Below are positions 55,292 through 64,000 of a stretch of 64,000 bases of DNA, piece after piece. The position numbers and the translations under genes were made by a program. Within the stretch, counting starts at the first letter, position 1, and each line of letters begins with the position of its first letter. Origin of the DNA: Synechocystis salina LEGE 00031 (lineage in GTDB: Bacteria; Cyanobacteriota; Cyanobacteriia; Cyanobacteriales; Microcystaceae); contig NZ_JADEVV010000018.1 of NCBI RefSeq assembly GCF_015207985.1, positions 1 to 64,000 of the forward strand, written 5' to 3'. The notes under the pieces were generated by a model. The model searched no databases. It had not been told where the DNA came from and saw nothing but the letters and a program-made list of their open reading frames with translations.

Positions 55292-56590
55292 ATGGCCGTT
55301 GCTTCTCTGCCTTTTTTGCCCCAGCATTTCCCCCACAGCTCTAGCTGTTCCGTCAAAGATTTACCTCCCCAGCAACAAATGGCGATCGCCCAGGCTTTGG
55401 CCGAGCCGGAACATGCCCCTAGTCATTGGGTGGCTCCAGAAAGTCAGCAAGAGTTGCAATCCCTATTGGGTGAGTGCCATCAAAACAATTGGCCAATTAT
55501 TCCCTGTGGCAACCAAAGTAAACTGGCTTGGGGCGGTTTGGCTAAGCCGGTGCAGTTACTGTTGAGCAGTGGTCGTTTGAATAGCATTGTTGACCATGCG
55601 GTGGCAGATTTGACCGTGACGGTGGAAGCGGGGGTAAAACTCAAGGATTTGCAGGCTATATTGCAACCCCATCAGCAATTTTTGCCCCTCAATCCCCTCT
55701 ACCATGACCAAGCAACGGTGGGCGGCATTATGGCCACAGGTTGTGCCGGGCCTTGGCAACAGCGTTACGGTGGAGTGCGGGATTTGGTGCTGGGTTTCTC
55801 CTTTGTCCGGTGGGATGGACAACTCGCTAAGGCCGGCGGCAGGGTGGTTAAAAATGTGGCTGGTTATGACCTGATGAAACTTTTCATTGGTTCCTACGGC
55901 ACGTTGGGTTTTATTTCCCAAATCACGTTTCGTCTTTATCCCCTACCTTCCCATTCCCAAACCGTTTTTTTGACTGGTAATGGGGCCCGGCTGACCGAAC
56001 TCAGTCAAGCCCTCCGGCGATCGGGACTGGCCCCCACCGCGGCTCTGATCTGTTCCCAGGGTCTAGTGGGAGAATTAAACCTTGGGAAAGAATTGGGTTT
56101 ACTCATCCGTTTCCAAAACCTCGAGCCGGTGGTGCAAGCCCAGGTCGGTGAGGTGGAAAAGCTTGCCCAAGCCCTCACCCTAGAAAGCGAATCCTTTGCA
56201 CATCAGGAGGAAATTGAACTCTGGCAACGGTGGGAAAATGCCATGGCAGGGCAAAACATTATGGGCTCTATACTCTGTAAGTTTGGCCTCTTGCCCGCTA
56301 AAGCGGTGGAGTTTCTGCAACAGTTGCCGGGATTAGGACACGTACAGTTGGGCAATGGCATTGGTTGGGTCCGTTTTGGCCAGCTTGACCGGGAAGAATT
56401 ACGCCAGCACAGGCAAATTTGTCAAAATTATGGCGGTTACCTAACGCTACTAGAAGCACCTCCCGCATACAAAAAACACTGTGACGTTTGGGGCCAGAGT
56501 GGCCATGGTTTAGCTATGATGGGCCGCCTAAAAAATCAGTTTGACCCCCCCCATCTTTTTAGTCCTGGCCGCTTTGTAGGCGGTTTTTAG
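55292..56590 (+). CDS. glcE: FAD-binding oxidase, glycolate oxidase subunit GlcE-like
   Basis: The 432-residue protein has an FAD_binding_4 (PCMH-type) domain: NWPIIPCGNQSKLAWGG, VEAGVKLKDLQAILQPHQQF and TVGGIMATGCAGPWQQRYGG. A C-terminal region ends FDPPHLFSPGRFVGG. Length and features fit GlcE, which with GlcD/GlcF oxidises photorespiratory glycolate to glyoxylate. GlcD and GlcF are not in the window. Confidence 0.85.
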   Translation: MAVASLPFLPQHFPHSSSCSVKDLPPQQQMAIAQALAEPEHAPSHWVAPESQQELQSLLGECHQNNWPIIPCGNQSKLAWGGLAKPVQLLLSSGRLNSIVDHAVADLTVTVEAGVKLKDLQAILQPHQQFLPLNPLYHDQATVGGIMATGCAGPWQQRYGGVRDLVLGFSFVRWDGQLAKAGGRVVKNVAGYDLMKLFIGSYGTLGFISQITFRLYPLPSHSQTVFLTGNGARLTELSQALRRSGLAPTAALICSQGLVGELNLGKELGLLIRFQNLEPVVQAQVGEVEKLAQALTLESESFAHQEEIELWQRWENAMAGQNIMGSILCKFGLLPAKAVEFLQQLPGLGHVQLGNGIGWVRFGQLDREELRQHRQICQNYGGYLTLLEAPPAYKKHCDVWGQSGHGLAMMGRLKNQFDPPHLFSPGRFVGGF

Positions 56591-56659
56591 CCATTGAAAA
56601 TTGCAGTCCGATAGAAGTTTACTTCATACTTCATTCCCGCAGAAAGGATAGCTCAGACC

Positions 56660-57892
56660 TTAACTGGCACAACGAAAACCGACTAAAACTTGCCTAGTCC
56701 AGGAATGGTACCAATTGCGGAAGCTAGCCCTCAAGCCCCAACTGCGGGTAGCCCAACTTCCGCCCCGCATCACCCGATGTTTTCCATCAAAATAGACCTG
56801 GGAGTAACCCCGATAGGGATAGGGTTGAAAATTTTTGTAGGGTTCAAAAGTAGAAGCAGTCCATTCCCAGACGTTGCCCAACAGATCATAACAGCCGCCT
56901 TGATCGCGACCCTGGTCATAATAATTGACAGGGGTAGTTTGCCCATGGTGATTATTAAAGTTACATAGCTCCAGGCTGGGCAAGGCTTCTCCCCAGGGAT
57001 AGGTGCTGGAGTGATGCTCCCCAGACCAACGGGCCGCCCTTTCCCATTCCTGCTCTGTAGGTAAGCGTTTACCAATAAAGTGGGCATAGGCCTCTGCTTC
57101 ATAGGCACTCACTCCGTAGACGGGATGATCCTGGGTTTTACTTTCGGGTTGCCAATAAAGCGGTGCTGTAATGTTGGCCGTTGATCGCCATTGCCAACCG
57201 GCCTCTGTCCAGTATTTGCTTTGTTGATAACCACCGCTATCGATGAATTGTTGATATTGGGCTTGGGTAACAGGGTATTTATCTAGCCAGAATTGTTCCA
57301 CTTCGACCCCATGGGCAGGGCGTTCGTTGTCTTGGGCCCAGATTTGTTCGCTACCTTGGCAAAAGGCTCCGGCGGGAATGGCCACCATGGCCGCTTCCAA
57401 AGGAGATTTTTGGGAGTCAGTGGAGTAATGAGGTTGATCAAGCCCTAGGTCAATGCCGGCTAAATGGCTGAGAAAACTGATGGTTTCGCTATGTTGGACT
57501 TCGTGCTGTAGGAGCCACCACCATAACCTTGTCTTGCTCTGATCCCAAGGAGACGGGGCAGATTGCCATACCCGTTCCACAGCCCCTCTCACGTCTCCTA
57601 AATATTGCTTAATGGCTTCCCGGTCGGGCAGGGCGCAACGCTGGGCCTTGGGCAAACCATCGGCTCGGAATAGCTTTTGGTAGGCTGGGCCATGGAACCG
57701 TTCCCGTTCTGGCTCCGGCAATAGCCACAGGGCTTCGGTAAAAGCGATGTGACCAAAGTGCCAATCAATGGGGCTAAAATCTGGGTGCCATTGGCGATCG
57801 CCTAAGGCCGGGGGAATGCGATGCAACAGGCGGAGGGTTTCTTGACGACACCGCTCCATTGCTTGCCCAATAGTTTCAATGTTTTCAACCAC
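56660..57892 (-). CDS. egtB: EgtB-like sulfoxide synthase (DinB + FGE-sulfatase domains)
   Basis: The 410-residue protein has an N-terminal DinB-like helical domain with the iron triad HEVQHSE (HX3HXE) plus DWHFGH, and a C-terminal FGE-sulfatase domain (VAIPAGAFCQGSEQIW, DLLGNVWEWTAS, RVMRGGSWATRSWGLRASFR). This is the architecture of EgtB, the non-heme iron enzyme joining a thiol to hercynine in ergothioneine synthesis. No egtD is adjacent. An OvoA-like or other thiol-histidine activity cannot be excluded. Confidence 0.82.
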   Translation of the reverse strand: MVENIETIGQAMERCRQETLRLLHRIPPALGDRQWHPDFSPIDWHFGHIAFTEALWLLPEPERERFHGPAYQKLFRADGLPKAQRCALPDREAIKQYLGDVRGAVERVWQSAPSPWDQSKTRLWWWLLQHEVQHSETISFLSHLAGIDLGLDQPHYSTDSQKSPLEAAMVAIPAGAFCQGSEQIWAQDNERPAHGVEVEQFWLDKYPVTQAQYQQFIDSGGYQQSKYWTEAGWQWRSTANITAPLYWQPESKTQDHPVYGVSAYEAEAYAHFIGKRLPTEQEWERAARWSGEHHSSTYPWGEALPSLELCNFNNHHGQTTPVNYYDQGRDQGGCYDLLGNVWEWTASTFEPYKNFQPYPYRGYSQVYFDGKHRVMRGGSWATRSWGLRASFRNWYHSWTRQVLVGFRCAS

Positions 57893-57911
57893 AGTGCTGA
57901 GGGAAAGCCGA

Positions 57912-59060
57912 CTAATCGGCCATGGTTGATGGTTGGTTAATAATTTCTACCCGGGAAGTGAGGAAACGATCCATCCAACTTTCTAGGTAAGCTCGGTTAG
58001 CCTCCTGTTCCTGGGGATTATCGGTCTCCAGGGGGTGGGGGGCCAAACCGCGGATGGCGGCGGTGGTAACACAAAACATGGATTTTTGAAAAGTTTCACA
58101 AATTTGCACCAGTAAATCCCCTTCCTGCCTTAGGGATGCCTGATAAACCTGCTGGAGATAGTCCGGCAAAAAGTGGCGCATATCCTGCATGAGCAAGGTG
58201 GGGGGGATGCCGGCTCCACCAACGGGGAGGGGATCGGCATAGAGGGCTCCATAGGTAAATAGGCTTTGGTCGGGGGGGATTTGTCCTGCCTGGGCGTTAT
58301 AGGAAATGGTGCCAGGGAAGGGAGTACCCCGGAAAAACACTGCCTCCACATAGGGCACGGCGGTTTCCATCAAAAAAGCTAAATTGGCACTGGGGGGCAA
58401 AACATCATAGCTAGTTCCCCCCAACTCCACCCGGTAAACAATGGGACGGGCAGCATCGGCCACTAAACCGTCTTGGATATGTTGCACCACAGCGGGAATG
58501 GTTTTAATTTCTCCCCGGTCATAGCGGTCAGATAAATTCAAAAAGATATCCGCCATTACCCGCCAGAATTGACCCAGGGCGGAATAGTAGGCCATCATCC
58601 GCATTTGTTCAGGCAAAAATTCAGGAAAAATTTGATTAAGCAGTTGCACAAAGGGATTACCTTTGATTTTCGCTTTAATTAATTTTTTAACGTTGGCTTT
58701 GAACTCCGCACTATCTAGGTATTCGTCCAATTTCCCCCCCCCATGCCACATCATCGCTTTCATGCAATATTCTGCATACTCGTAGTTAATGCGATTGTGC
58801 CACCAATGTTTCAGTAGGCGATCGCCGTTGATATTGCCGTTGAAATATTTAAAAAAGGGAAATAACTTCAGATACTGGGTATGGGCAATGTGTTGCAGAT
58901 TGATGGAATAGGCATCGAGAATAACGCCATAGCTTTTGAGAATGCCCACCACTTCCAGCGTGTTCTCCGGCGAATCCGTCAACAGGGCTTGTCCTGCCTC
59001 TAGGTTTTGAATATATTCTCTGAGGGGATGACGGGACGGAGCGAGGGTAGTTTGGGTCAT
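57912..59060 (-). CDS. cupB: CO2 hydration protein CupB/ChpX of the NDH-1 CO2-uptake system
   Basis: The 382-residue soluble protein shows CO2-hydration-protein features: LKLFPFFKYFNGNINGDRLL, KHWWHNRINYEYAEYCMKAM, PYVEAVFFRGTPFPGTISYN and LLMQDMRHFLPDYLQ. These subunits bind the NDH-1 complex and hydrate CO2 to bicarbonate. Because no ndhD/ndhF paralogues are adjacent it fits the constitutive CupB type, not CupA. Only 19 bp separate it from the egtB-like gene on the same strand. Confidence 0.85.
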   Translation of the reverse strand: MTQTTLAPSRHPLREYIQNLEAGQALLTDSPENTLEVVGILKSYGVILDAYSINLQHIAHTQYLKLFPFFKYFNGNINGDRLLKHWWHNRINYEYAEYCMKAMMWHGGGKLDEYLDSAEFKANVKKLIKAKIKGNPFVQLLNQIFPEFLPEQMRMMAYYSALGQFWRVMADIFLNLSDRYDRGEIKTIPAVVQHIQDGLVADAARPIVYRVELGGTSYDVLPPSANLAFLMETAVPYVEAVFFRGTPFPGTISYNAQAGQIPPDQSLFTYGALYADPLPVGGAGIPPTLLMQDMRHFLPDYLQQVYQASLRQEGDLLVQICETFQKSMFCVTTAAIRGLAPHPLETDNPQEQEANRAYLESWMDRFLTSRVEIINQPSTMAD

Positions 59061-59219
59061 AACTTCAGGACTATGGTTTCGATGCAGAAGCTCATAATAG
59101 CGCCCATTATCCCAGCAATCCAGGCCAGAATGTGAGGGGAGGAGGAAATTTCTTCACGCCTAATCCCGTCCCCTCCCAGAAAACATCGCCAACCTCCCCA
59201 AATTCATGGAAATCGACAA

Positions 59220-60827
59220 CTAACCGCCAAATAAGAGGGTTTGGATTTCCTGCAACTGGGGCTTCATCACATCCAACTGGTCCTGCAGGGGTTGCAGAGC
59301 CGCCCTCAACAAACGGGCTTGGGCTTCCAGTGCCGCCGTCTGCTTTTGTAGATCCTCCACTTCCTGGCGATCGTGTTCAAAATTATTCTTTTTCCCCTGG
59401 TACTGCTGGTCGAGGTTGGCAATCATCGTTTCAATTTCCCCTAAACCCTGCTTAGTGGACTGCAAATCCTGTTCCAGCTTGGTTTTTTCCCCCTGGAGTT
59501 TATGCTTGCGCTCCTCCAATTGTTGGATAACTGGATCCAAATCAATGTTGGGAATACTGTCGTCAATTTCCACAATGCCCTGACGGCGACGGAGAATTTT
59601 TAAGTGTTGCAACAACACTTCCTGCCGTTCCTTGAGGTTGCGGCGCTGGCCAATGAGGGTTTCGTCCAGCATGCGCTTCCTTTCCTGTTCTTCGTTCAAC
59701 TCCTCCTCAATGGTTAGGCGACTGTACTCATCGGCGGCGTCTAGGCGGGCCTGGATGGCATCCACTTCTTCGCACTGTAGGGTCAACTCTTCTTCTTGGT
59801 CATTAACAAAGCGGGCCAGTTTTTGCATATCTGTTTGCAATGCTTTAACTGTTTCCTCCAGTTCCCCCAGGGGCAATTGCTCCAGGTGTTGCACATCAAT
59901 TTGATGATCTTTATTAACACTCATCGCGCCGGTGGCCAGCCGATAGAGATTGGTTTGTAAGCTTTCAGCGGCCGCAATTTCAGCTTTCAACTGGGTCAAG
60001 AGCTTTTGCCCATTCACCACCCCCTGCTGTTCCACCGTCAGTTGCACTTTAGCTTTGGTCAACTCTTGAGCAATGGCATCTAATTCTTGCCCATGGATGG
60101 CCAATAATTCCTGTTTTTGCTGGATTAATGCCTGGTTCCTACCTAATTCTTGTTCAGCGTTAGTAACCACCTGCCAATGGTCATTGAAGACTTGTTGCTG
60201 TTGCTCGGCGCTTTGCTGGGCATTGGCAGCGGCCTTGAATAGGGCAGGGATGGCCTCGGGGTAAGCCCCCAAGCGCTGGAGTATCCCCTGTAACACTTCC
60301 CGATTTTCGGCGCTATTTTCGAGCAAACTGCCAAACTGTTGTTGGAGTTCGGCTAGTTGCTCCCTTTGCCCTTCCAATTTTTGCCGGGCCTGCTCCACCT
60401 CATATTTTTGCTGTTCTACCTGGGCAAGTTGATTGGCCCGGTCTTCAACTTCCGATTCCTTGGCTTCAATTTCCATTTCCCGCTGGCTCAGTTCCTGGAA
60501 CTGAAAGGTGAGGGATTCTCGCCAACGTTCAATTTCGCTTTGTTGTTCTTTGAGTTTTTCCGAGAGGCGGGAGAGTTTTTGCAGTTGCCGCACTAACTCC
60601 GGCGCCGCCACTTCTGGAGTTCCTTGCAGGGCACGACTATTACTCAGGTTTAGAATCCAAAGGGTTCCCTCCCTGGCTTCTCCCATGTCGTCGGTTTGGA
60701 AGTTTTCTTCATTAGGCAGGGCACTCCAGGTCTGGTCGCTGTGCTGACAGGCCAGAAGCTTGAACTCGGTTTTGTAACCGCCTAAAAAGTTTTTGGTTTG
60801 TTTCTTAATTTCAGCCAGATAGAGCAC
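59220..60827 (-). CDS. hmpF: HmpF-like coiled-coil motility protein
   Basis: About 535 residues. An N-terminal ~90-residue globular part (LYLAEIKKQTKNFLGGYKTE, FKLLACQHSDQTWSALP) is followed by long coiled coils rich in Glu/Gln (EQQSEIERWRESLTFQFQEL). HmpF is a cytoplasmic protein needed for type IV pilus motility in filamentous cyanobacteria, with a homologue beside cupB in Synechocystis (from memory). I start at GTG 60827, since HmpF proteins begin with (M)LYLAE; the ATG at 60914 adds 29 unconserved residues. Confidence 0.78.
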   Translation of the reverse strand: MLYLAEIKKQTKNFLGGYKTEFKLLACQHSDQTWSALPNEENFQTDDMGEAREGTLWILNLSNSRALQGTPEVAAPELVRQLQKLSRLSEKLKEQQSEIERWRESLTFQFQELSQREMEIEAKESEVEDRANQLAQVEQQKYEVEQARQKLEGQREQLAELQQQFGSLLENSAENREVLQGILQRLGAYPEAIPALFKAAANAQQSAEQQQQVFNDHWQVVTNAEQELGRNQALIQQKQELLAIHGQELDAIAQELTKAKVQLTVEQQGVVNGQKLLTQLKAEIAAAESLQTNLYRLATGAMSVNKDHQIDVQHLEQLPLGELEETVKALQTDMQKLARFVNDQEEELTLQCEEVDAIQARLDAADEYSRLTIEEELNEEQERKRMLDETLIGQRRNLKERQEVLLQHLKILRRRQGIVEIDDSIPNIDLDPVIQQLEERKHKLQGEKTKLEQDLQSTKQGLGEIETMIANLDQQYQGKKNNFEHDRQEVEDLQKQTAALEAQARLLRAALQPLQDQLDVMKPQLQEIQTLLFGG

Positions 60828-61142
60828 AAGTCGTTGTCCTGAGCAGTGGAGACGATTTTGTCGGGAAAGTTCTCGCTTTATTCTAATCTTAAGCTCGCCA
60901 GTGGGCAGGGCCACAGAAATTTTTTTAGCCTACCCCCGCAGTAATTGGGCGAAAATCTGACCGCACTGCTTCTATTCTGCCTCCAGCCAGGCAAAAATTG
61001 TCAAAAAAAAGGAGGTGAAGGAGATTTTCCCTCGCCTGCCGTTCGTGATAAGTGGTAAAAGACCAAGCGGATGGTCCGCTAGCGGGGAGTAATTACCGGT
61101 TCATAAATCAACCAGTGTCCTTAGCCAACGGACTTTTTTTGC

Positions 61143-61340
61143 CTAGTCCCTACAGTCATCGTCCCTGTCACCGGGGCATTTGCCGTTATAAACAACGGTA
61201 TGTTCCTCGAGACTAGAAAAAGCCGCCGTTGCCGCCGTTTCCAGGCCGATGATCATCACTAGGGCGATCGCCAAGGGACCGGCCCAAGAGCGCATCGCCC
61301 GACGGACAGATTTGTGGGGTTTGGGATGCTGTAATTTCAT
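61143..61340 (-). CDS. small single-span or exported protein of unknown function
   Basis: A 65-residue protein: basic N-terminus (KLQHPKPHKSVRRAMRSW), one hydrophobic helix (GPLAIALVMIIGLETAATAA) that reads like a signal peptide with an AxA-type site, and a short acidic tail with two cysteines (YNGKCPGDRDDDCRD). A good AGGAGAG ribosome site precedes the ATG. The tail after cleavage would be ~25 residues. Function unknown. Confidence 0.55.
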   Translation of the reverse strand: MKLQHPKPHKSVRRAMRSWAGPLAIALVMIIGLETAATAAFSSLEEHTVVYNGKCPGDRDDDCRD

Positions 61341-61649
61341 CAGCTTCTCTCCTTGACACGTCCTAACACACCGAGACCAAATTAGAGCTTGACTGCTCTA
61401 CTACCACCATAGGCGTCCCCCCCAAGACATGTCAGTCCCATCTTTAGGGGGATGAACATGGAAAAAAGTGGAATAGGGCAAAATCACTGACGATTCTTTT
61501 TGCTACTGTTAACCACTGATTAATGGAGTTAATTGCCCCGGTGCTTGGGTTGGGGTTAGGCAAGCTATGGCAGTTGTGGTGACGGAGCAAGCTGTTTTTT
61601 GAGCTATCCTTGGGAAGTGCAACCGCCTAGGCAGGGGAATTGGATCTGG
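61341..61649. other. intergenic region between divergent small genes
   Basis: About 300 bp holding divergent promoters for the small exported protein and the LapA-domain gene. I see no further gene or clear RNA structure. Confidence 0.5.
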
Positions 61650-61928
61650 ATGCTACGTCGCATAAGTCAATTGGCGATCGCCATGGTTTTAGCTTTGGGG
61701 TTAATATCCCTGGCGTTATTGACCATCCAAAATGTCACCCCGGTGGCCCTGAGCTTTTTAACATTGCAATCCATTGAGATGCCGGTGGGTTTGCTGTTGG
61801 TGTTTGCCGTGGCCGGGGGATTAGTGGTGGGCAGTTTGTTGGTCCCGTTGTCCGGTGGTAGTCGGCGGCGGGGTATACCTTCCCAACAACAATTAGACCG
61901 GGAATTCGATTTTGACGATCTTGTATGA
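61650..61928 (+). CDS. LapA-domain (DUF1049) membrane protein
   Basis: About 92 residues with two membrane helices: LAIAMVLALGLISLALLTIQ ending in a QN.TPV turn, and VGLLLVFAVAGGLVVGSLLV, then an acidic tail (REFDFDDLV). This hairpin is the LapA/DUF1049 pattern, linked in proteobacteria to lipopolysaccharide assembly. ATG 61650 fits the family start; TTG 61599 would add 17 residues. Its stop overlaps the start of crcB (ATGA). Confidence 0.75.
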   Translation: MLRRISQLAIAMVLALGLISLALLTIQNVTPVALSFLTLQSIEMPVGLLLVFAVAGGLVVGSLLVPLSGGSRRRGIPSQQQLDREFDFDDLV

Positions 61929-62347
61929 ATCCCTTATTGCAATGGTTGGGGGCCATGCCAGCTTCTTTACGATCGCCATTGGCAATTATTTTAGGCGCCA
62001 TACCAGGGGCTTTGGCCCGCTACTATGCCACTATTTTTCTGGCTAGAATTTTTGGCAATGATTTACCCTATGCCACTTTTTTAATTAATTTTTCCGGTTG
62101 TGTGGGTATTGGGTTAGTGGTCACCTTGGCGACCCAGCCTGCTTTACTGTCCCCGGATTTAAGGTTACTTTTAGCAGTGGGATTTTTGGGCTCTTACACA
62201 ACCTTTTCTACTTATGCCTTGGAGGTAACGTCCCTCTGGCGCACGGGACAGTTGGCCGAGGGCATACTCTACGGTTTAGGAAGTCTGGTGATCGGGGCGA
62301 TCGGTGTATTGCTGGGCAGTTTAATTGCCCATCGCCTTAGCATCTAG
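61925..62347 (+). CDS. crcB: fluoride channel CrcB/Fluc
   Basis: A 140-residue four-helix protein: GAIPGALARYYATIFLARIF, YATFLINFSGCVGIG and VGFLGSYTTFSTYALEV. The TTFSTY and Asn in the second helix line the fluoride pore. Fluc dimers export F-. It overlaps the LapA gene, so it is co-expressed. I saw no fluoride riboswitch signature upstream. Confidence 0.93.
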   Translation: MNPLLQWLGAMPASLRSPLAIILGAIPGALARYYATIFLARIFGNDLPYATFLINFSGCVGIGLVVTLATQPALLSPDLRLLLAVGFLGSYTTFSTYALEVTSLWRTGQLAEGILYGLGSLVIGAIGVLLGSLIAHRLSI

Positions 62348-62361
62348 GATTACTGACTTGT

Positions 62362-63594
62362 TCAACGTTGTCCTGTGGCTAGTTGGGGTCTGCGACCCAG
62401 CAAACCAGTCATCAAACGCAGGGCTAGCTTTTTCGCCGGGGGCACTAGGCGCAACACTTCTAAGCCCAACCTCCTCAAGGCGATCGCCGGTGGCCAATGA
62501 CTAGAAAAGAAACGATCCAGCAAGTCGGTAAAACCGAGGATCAGCCAATTTTCCGGTTTGCGCCAATGTTCATAGCGTTTGAGCACGGCTAGAGAACCCC
62601 AATCCTCCCCTTGATTATGGGCAGTGGCAATGACCTGGGCCAACGCCGCCCCATCCCGAATACCTAAATTTAAACCCTGACCTCCGACGGGATGGCAACA
62701 GTGGGCCGCATCTCCTATCAGCGCTAAACGGGGTTGCACATAGCAATCGCTCTGCATTAGTTGCACTGGAAATAAACGACGGGCATTGACCAAACGAAAT
62801 TCCCCTAGGCGATCGCCAATGCGTTGACGCAATTCCCCAATAAAATCTGCTTCCGGTAGGTTAATTAGGCTATGGGCTTTATGGTGGGGCATAGTCCAGA
62901 CAACCTGGGCCCGATCGCCGGGTAGGGGCAAAATTCCCATGGGGCCAGTGTCACAAAAACGCTCAAAGGCGGTGGTATTGTCGGGGGCTTGGTGCTGAAT
63001 GGTGAAAGCCACACAGGATTGCCAATATTTCCAACCCTTCGTTTTAATGCCGGCCAGGGAACGAATGCGGGAACGTGCCCCGTCCGCCGCTACCAACAAT
63101 TTGGTTTGTAGGGTGATTTCCTTGTCTTCCTGTTGGAGGGTGACCTGTTTGTGCTTTTCTCCCTCCGTAAAACCGATCAGCTCAGCAGGACGAAACCAGG
63201 TAATGCGGGGACATTGCTCTACACAATTTTCCAACGCCTGCAGAATGACTGGATGTTCCGCCACATGCCCCAGGGCCAATTCATTGACATCTTCCTTAGT
63301 AAAAGGGACAGTGCCTTGATAGTCGTTATCGGAAATTTGGATGCGGTCGAAATGGCCGATGGAGTCCTTAATATTCTCCCAGACCCCCAGCCCCGCTAAA
63401 ATTTTGCCCGACAGCAGGGAAATGGCATAGGCTTGGGGCTTAGTAAGGGCCTGCTCCTTGGGTAACGCTTCGATAATGGCAATTTTCAGTCCCGTATGGC
63501 GCAAACCCGCCGCTAATACCAGCCCTACAACGCCTCCCCCGGCGATCGCCACATCAAATTGGTTCTCAGTTATGGAAGCGGCTACGGAAGTCAT
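62362..63594 (-). CDS. FAD-dependent monooxygenase of the UbiH/COQ6 family
   Basis: About 410 residues: FAD-binding start FDVAIAGGGVVGLVLAAGLR, DG motif (LLVAADGARSRIRSLAGI) and second FAD motif ALIGDAAHCCHPVGGQGLNL. Family enzymes hydroxylate aromatic quinone precursors; the cyanobacterial substrate is uncertain because ubiquinone is absent. Start chosen at ATG 63594 close to the FAD motif. Confidence 0.87.
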   Translation of the reverse strand: MTSVAASITENQFDVAIAGGGVVGLVLAAGLRHTGLKIAIIEALPKEQALTKPQAYAISLLSGKILAGLGVWENIKDSIGHFDRIQISDNDYQGTVPFTKEDVNELALGHVAEHPVILQALENCVEQCPRITWFRPAELIGFTEGEKHKQVTLQQEDKEITLQTKLLVAADGARSRIRSLAGIKTKGWKYWQSCVAFTIQHQAPDNTTAFERFCDTGPMGILPLPGDRAQVVWTMPHHKAHSLINLPEADFIGELRQRIGDRLGEFRLVNARRLFPVQLMQSDCYVQPRLALIGDAAHCCHPVGGQGLNLGIRDGAALAQVIATAHNQGEDWGSLAVLKRYEHWRKPENWLILGFTDLLDRFFSSHWPPAIALRRLGLEVLRLVPPAKKLALRLMTGLLGRRPQLATGQR

Positions 63595-63831
63595 AGAGAA
63601 AGCACTGGGACAATTTGGTCTCGTCGTCAATGGCAGTGAAACACTTCCAGGGCAAGGCATTTACCGCCATGGTTGACAACGATAATTGTATCTAATTGTA
63701 ACGTTGTTTCCCTTCCCTGTCCGGGGGACGGGGTGTTGACAGAAAGTTGAACAATATTGTTACCGGGATTGAGCTGGCGATCGCCACCTTCCATCAACGC
63801 TTTAGCCGATATAAATAACAACTAACTACAA

Positions 63832-64000
63832 CTAACTACGACCGACCCCCAGGTAACGGAAACCGGACTGTTGCAACTTGGCTTTATCGAGGAAATTACG
63901 ACCATCAATGATCACCGCTTGGTGCATACGGCTGGCCAGGGCCGGAAAATCCAGCTTTAAAAACTCCTGCCATTCCGTCACCAAAATTAGGGCGTCACAC
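63832..64000 (-). CDS. UDP-glucose 6-dehydrogenase, C-terminal end (partial)
   Basis: The minus-strand frame at the window edge reads DALILVTEWQEFLKLDF, ALASRMHQAVIIDGRNFLDK and FRYLGVGRS-stop. It is the C-terminal UDP-binding end of UDP-glucose/GDP-mannose dehydrogenases (TEW.EF..LD.......IIDGRN). The enzyme makes UDP-glucuronate for polysaccharides. The rest lies beyond the window. Confidence 0.88.
   Translation of the reverse strand, partial: CDALILVTEWQEFLKLDFPALASRMHQAVIIDGRNFLDKAKLQQSGFRYLGVGRS

Noticed and set aside
61066-61080. AGCGGA-TGG-TCCGCT hairpin
   Set aside because: Short stem, no T-run in either direction, position not close to a gene end that needs a terminator.
63627-63821. 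64-codon minus-strand frame before the UbiH-like gene
   Set aside because: It overlaps the probable leader of the UbiH-like gene, has no recognisable motif and lacks a ribosome site.

Overview
The window looks like chromosome of a Synechocystis-type cyanobacterium close to PCC 6803. It carries dense GGCGATCGCC (HIP1) motifs, Ycf66, heme oxygenase ho1, the manganese transporter mntCAB, the CO2-uptake protein CupB, HmpF and glcE. Most host genes lack a strong Shine-Dalgarno sequence.

Layout. 1-5.7 kb: end of an ISKra4-type IS, a J-domain/pentapeptide protein, rpmF (too short for usual ORF cut-offs), a PMT-type glycosyltransferase, a TM2 protein, a DUF3598 protein and an aldo/keto reductase. 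5.8-6.7 kb: a complete IS630/Tc1-mariner element with a two-frame transposase. 6.8-20.4 kb: a 4158-residue surface or secreted protein on the minus strand (SWM, LamG, FG-GAP, B-lectin, RTX, Calx-beta and DUF4114 modules), bracketed by two copies of a repeat whose first ~117 bp is inverted between copies. 20.6-27.0 kb: an LptF/LptG-family permease, asnS, tRNA-Tyr, tRNA-Thr and mntCAB.

27.1-41.98 kb is an accessory island. It starts with a decayed MobF-type relaxase and ends with a truncated tyrosine recombinase next to the 3' end of tRNA-Pro(CGG). Cargo includes an RHH regulator, methionine aminopeptidase, SDR and NmrA-like enzymes, TetR and AraC regulators, CPBP proteases, a TAP-like peptidase, a SpoIIM-like protein, an alpha/beta hydrolase and small membrane or secreted proteins. 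Several genes are broken: a CPBP copy, a TAP tail, an SDR tail, a RidA-like gene and a small gene with an internal TGA. Several intact cargo genes have textbook AGGAGG sites, and part of the island is visibly GC-rich. A tandem AAGAATCTGA motif with 21-bp period lies before both the SDR locus and the alpha/beta hydrolase; the second site directly follows the AraC gene.

42-64 kb returns to core genome: ycf66, rpmB, ho1, hemF, a Uma2 nuclease, lgt, a DUF985 cupin, an AT-rich AAA ATPase plus TOPRIM-like (DUF4276) pair that is a candidate defence module, a DUF697 GTPase, a REC-PAS-PAS-GGDEF-EAL gene with an in-frame TAG, glcE, egtB-like, cupB, hmpF, a LapA-domain protein, crcB, a UbiH-like monooxygenase and the end of a UDP-glucose dehydrogenase gene.

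No CRISPR array, rRNA operon or prophage structural module was seen. Family names come from reading motifs; no database search was run.
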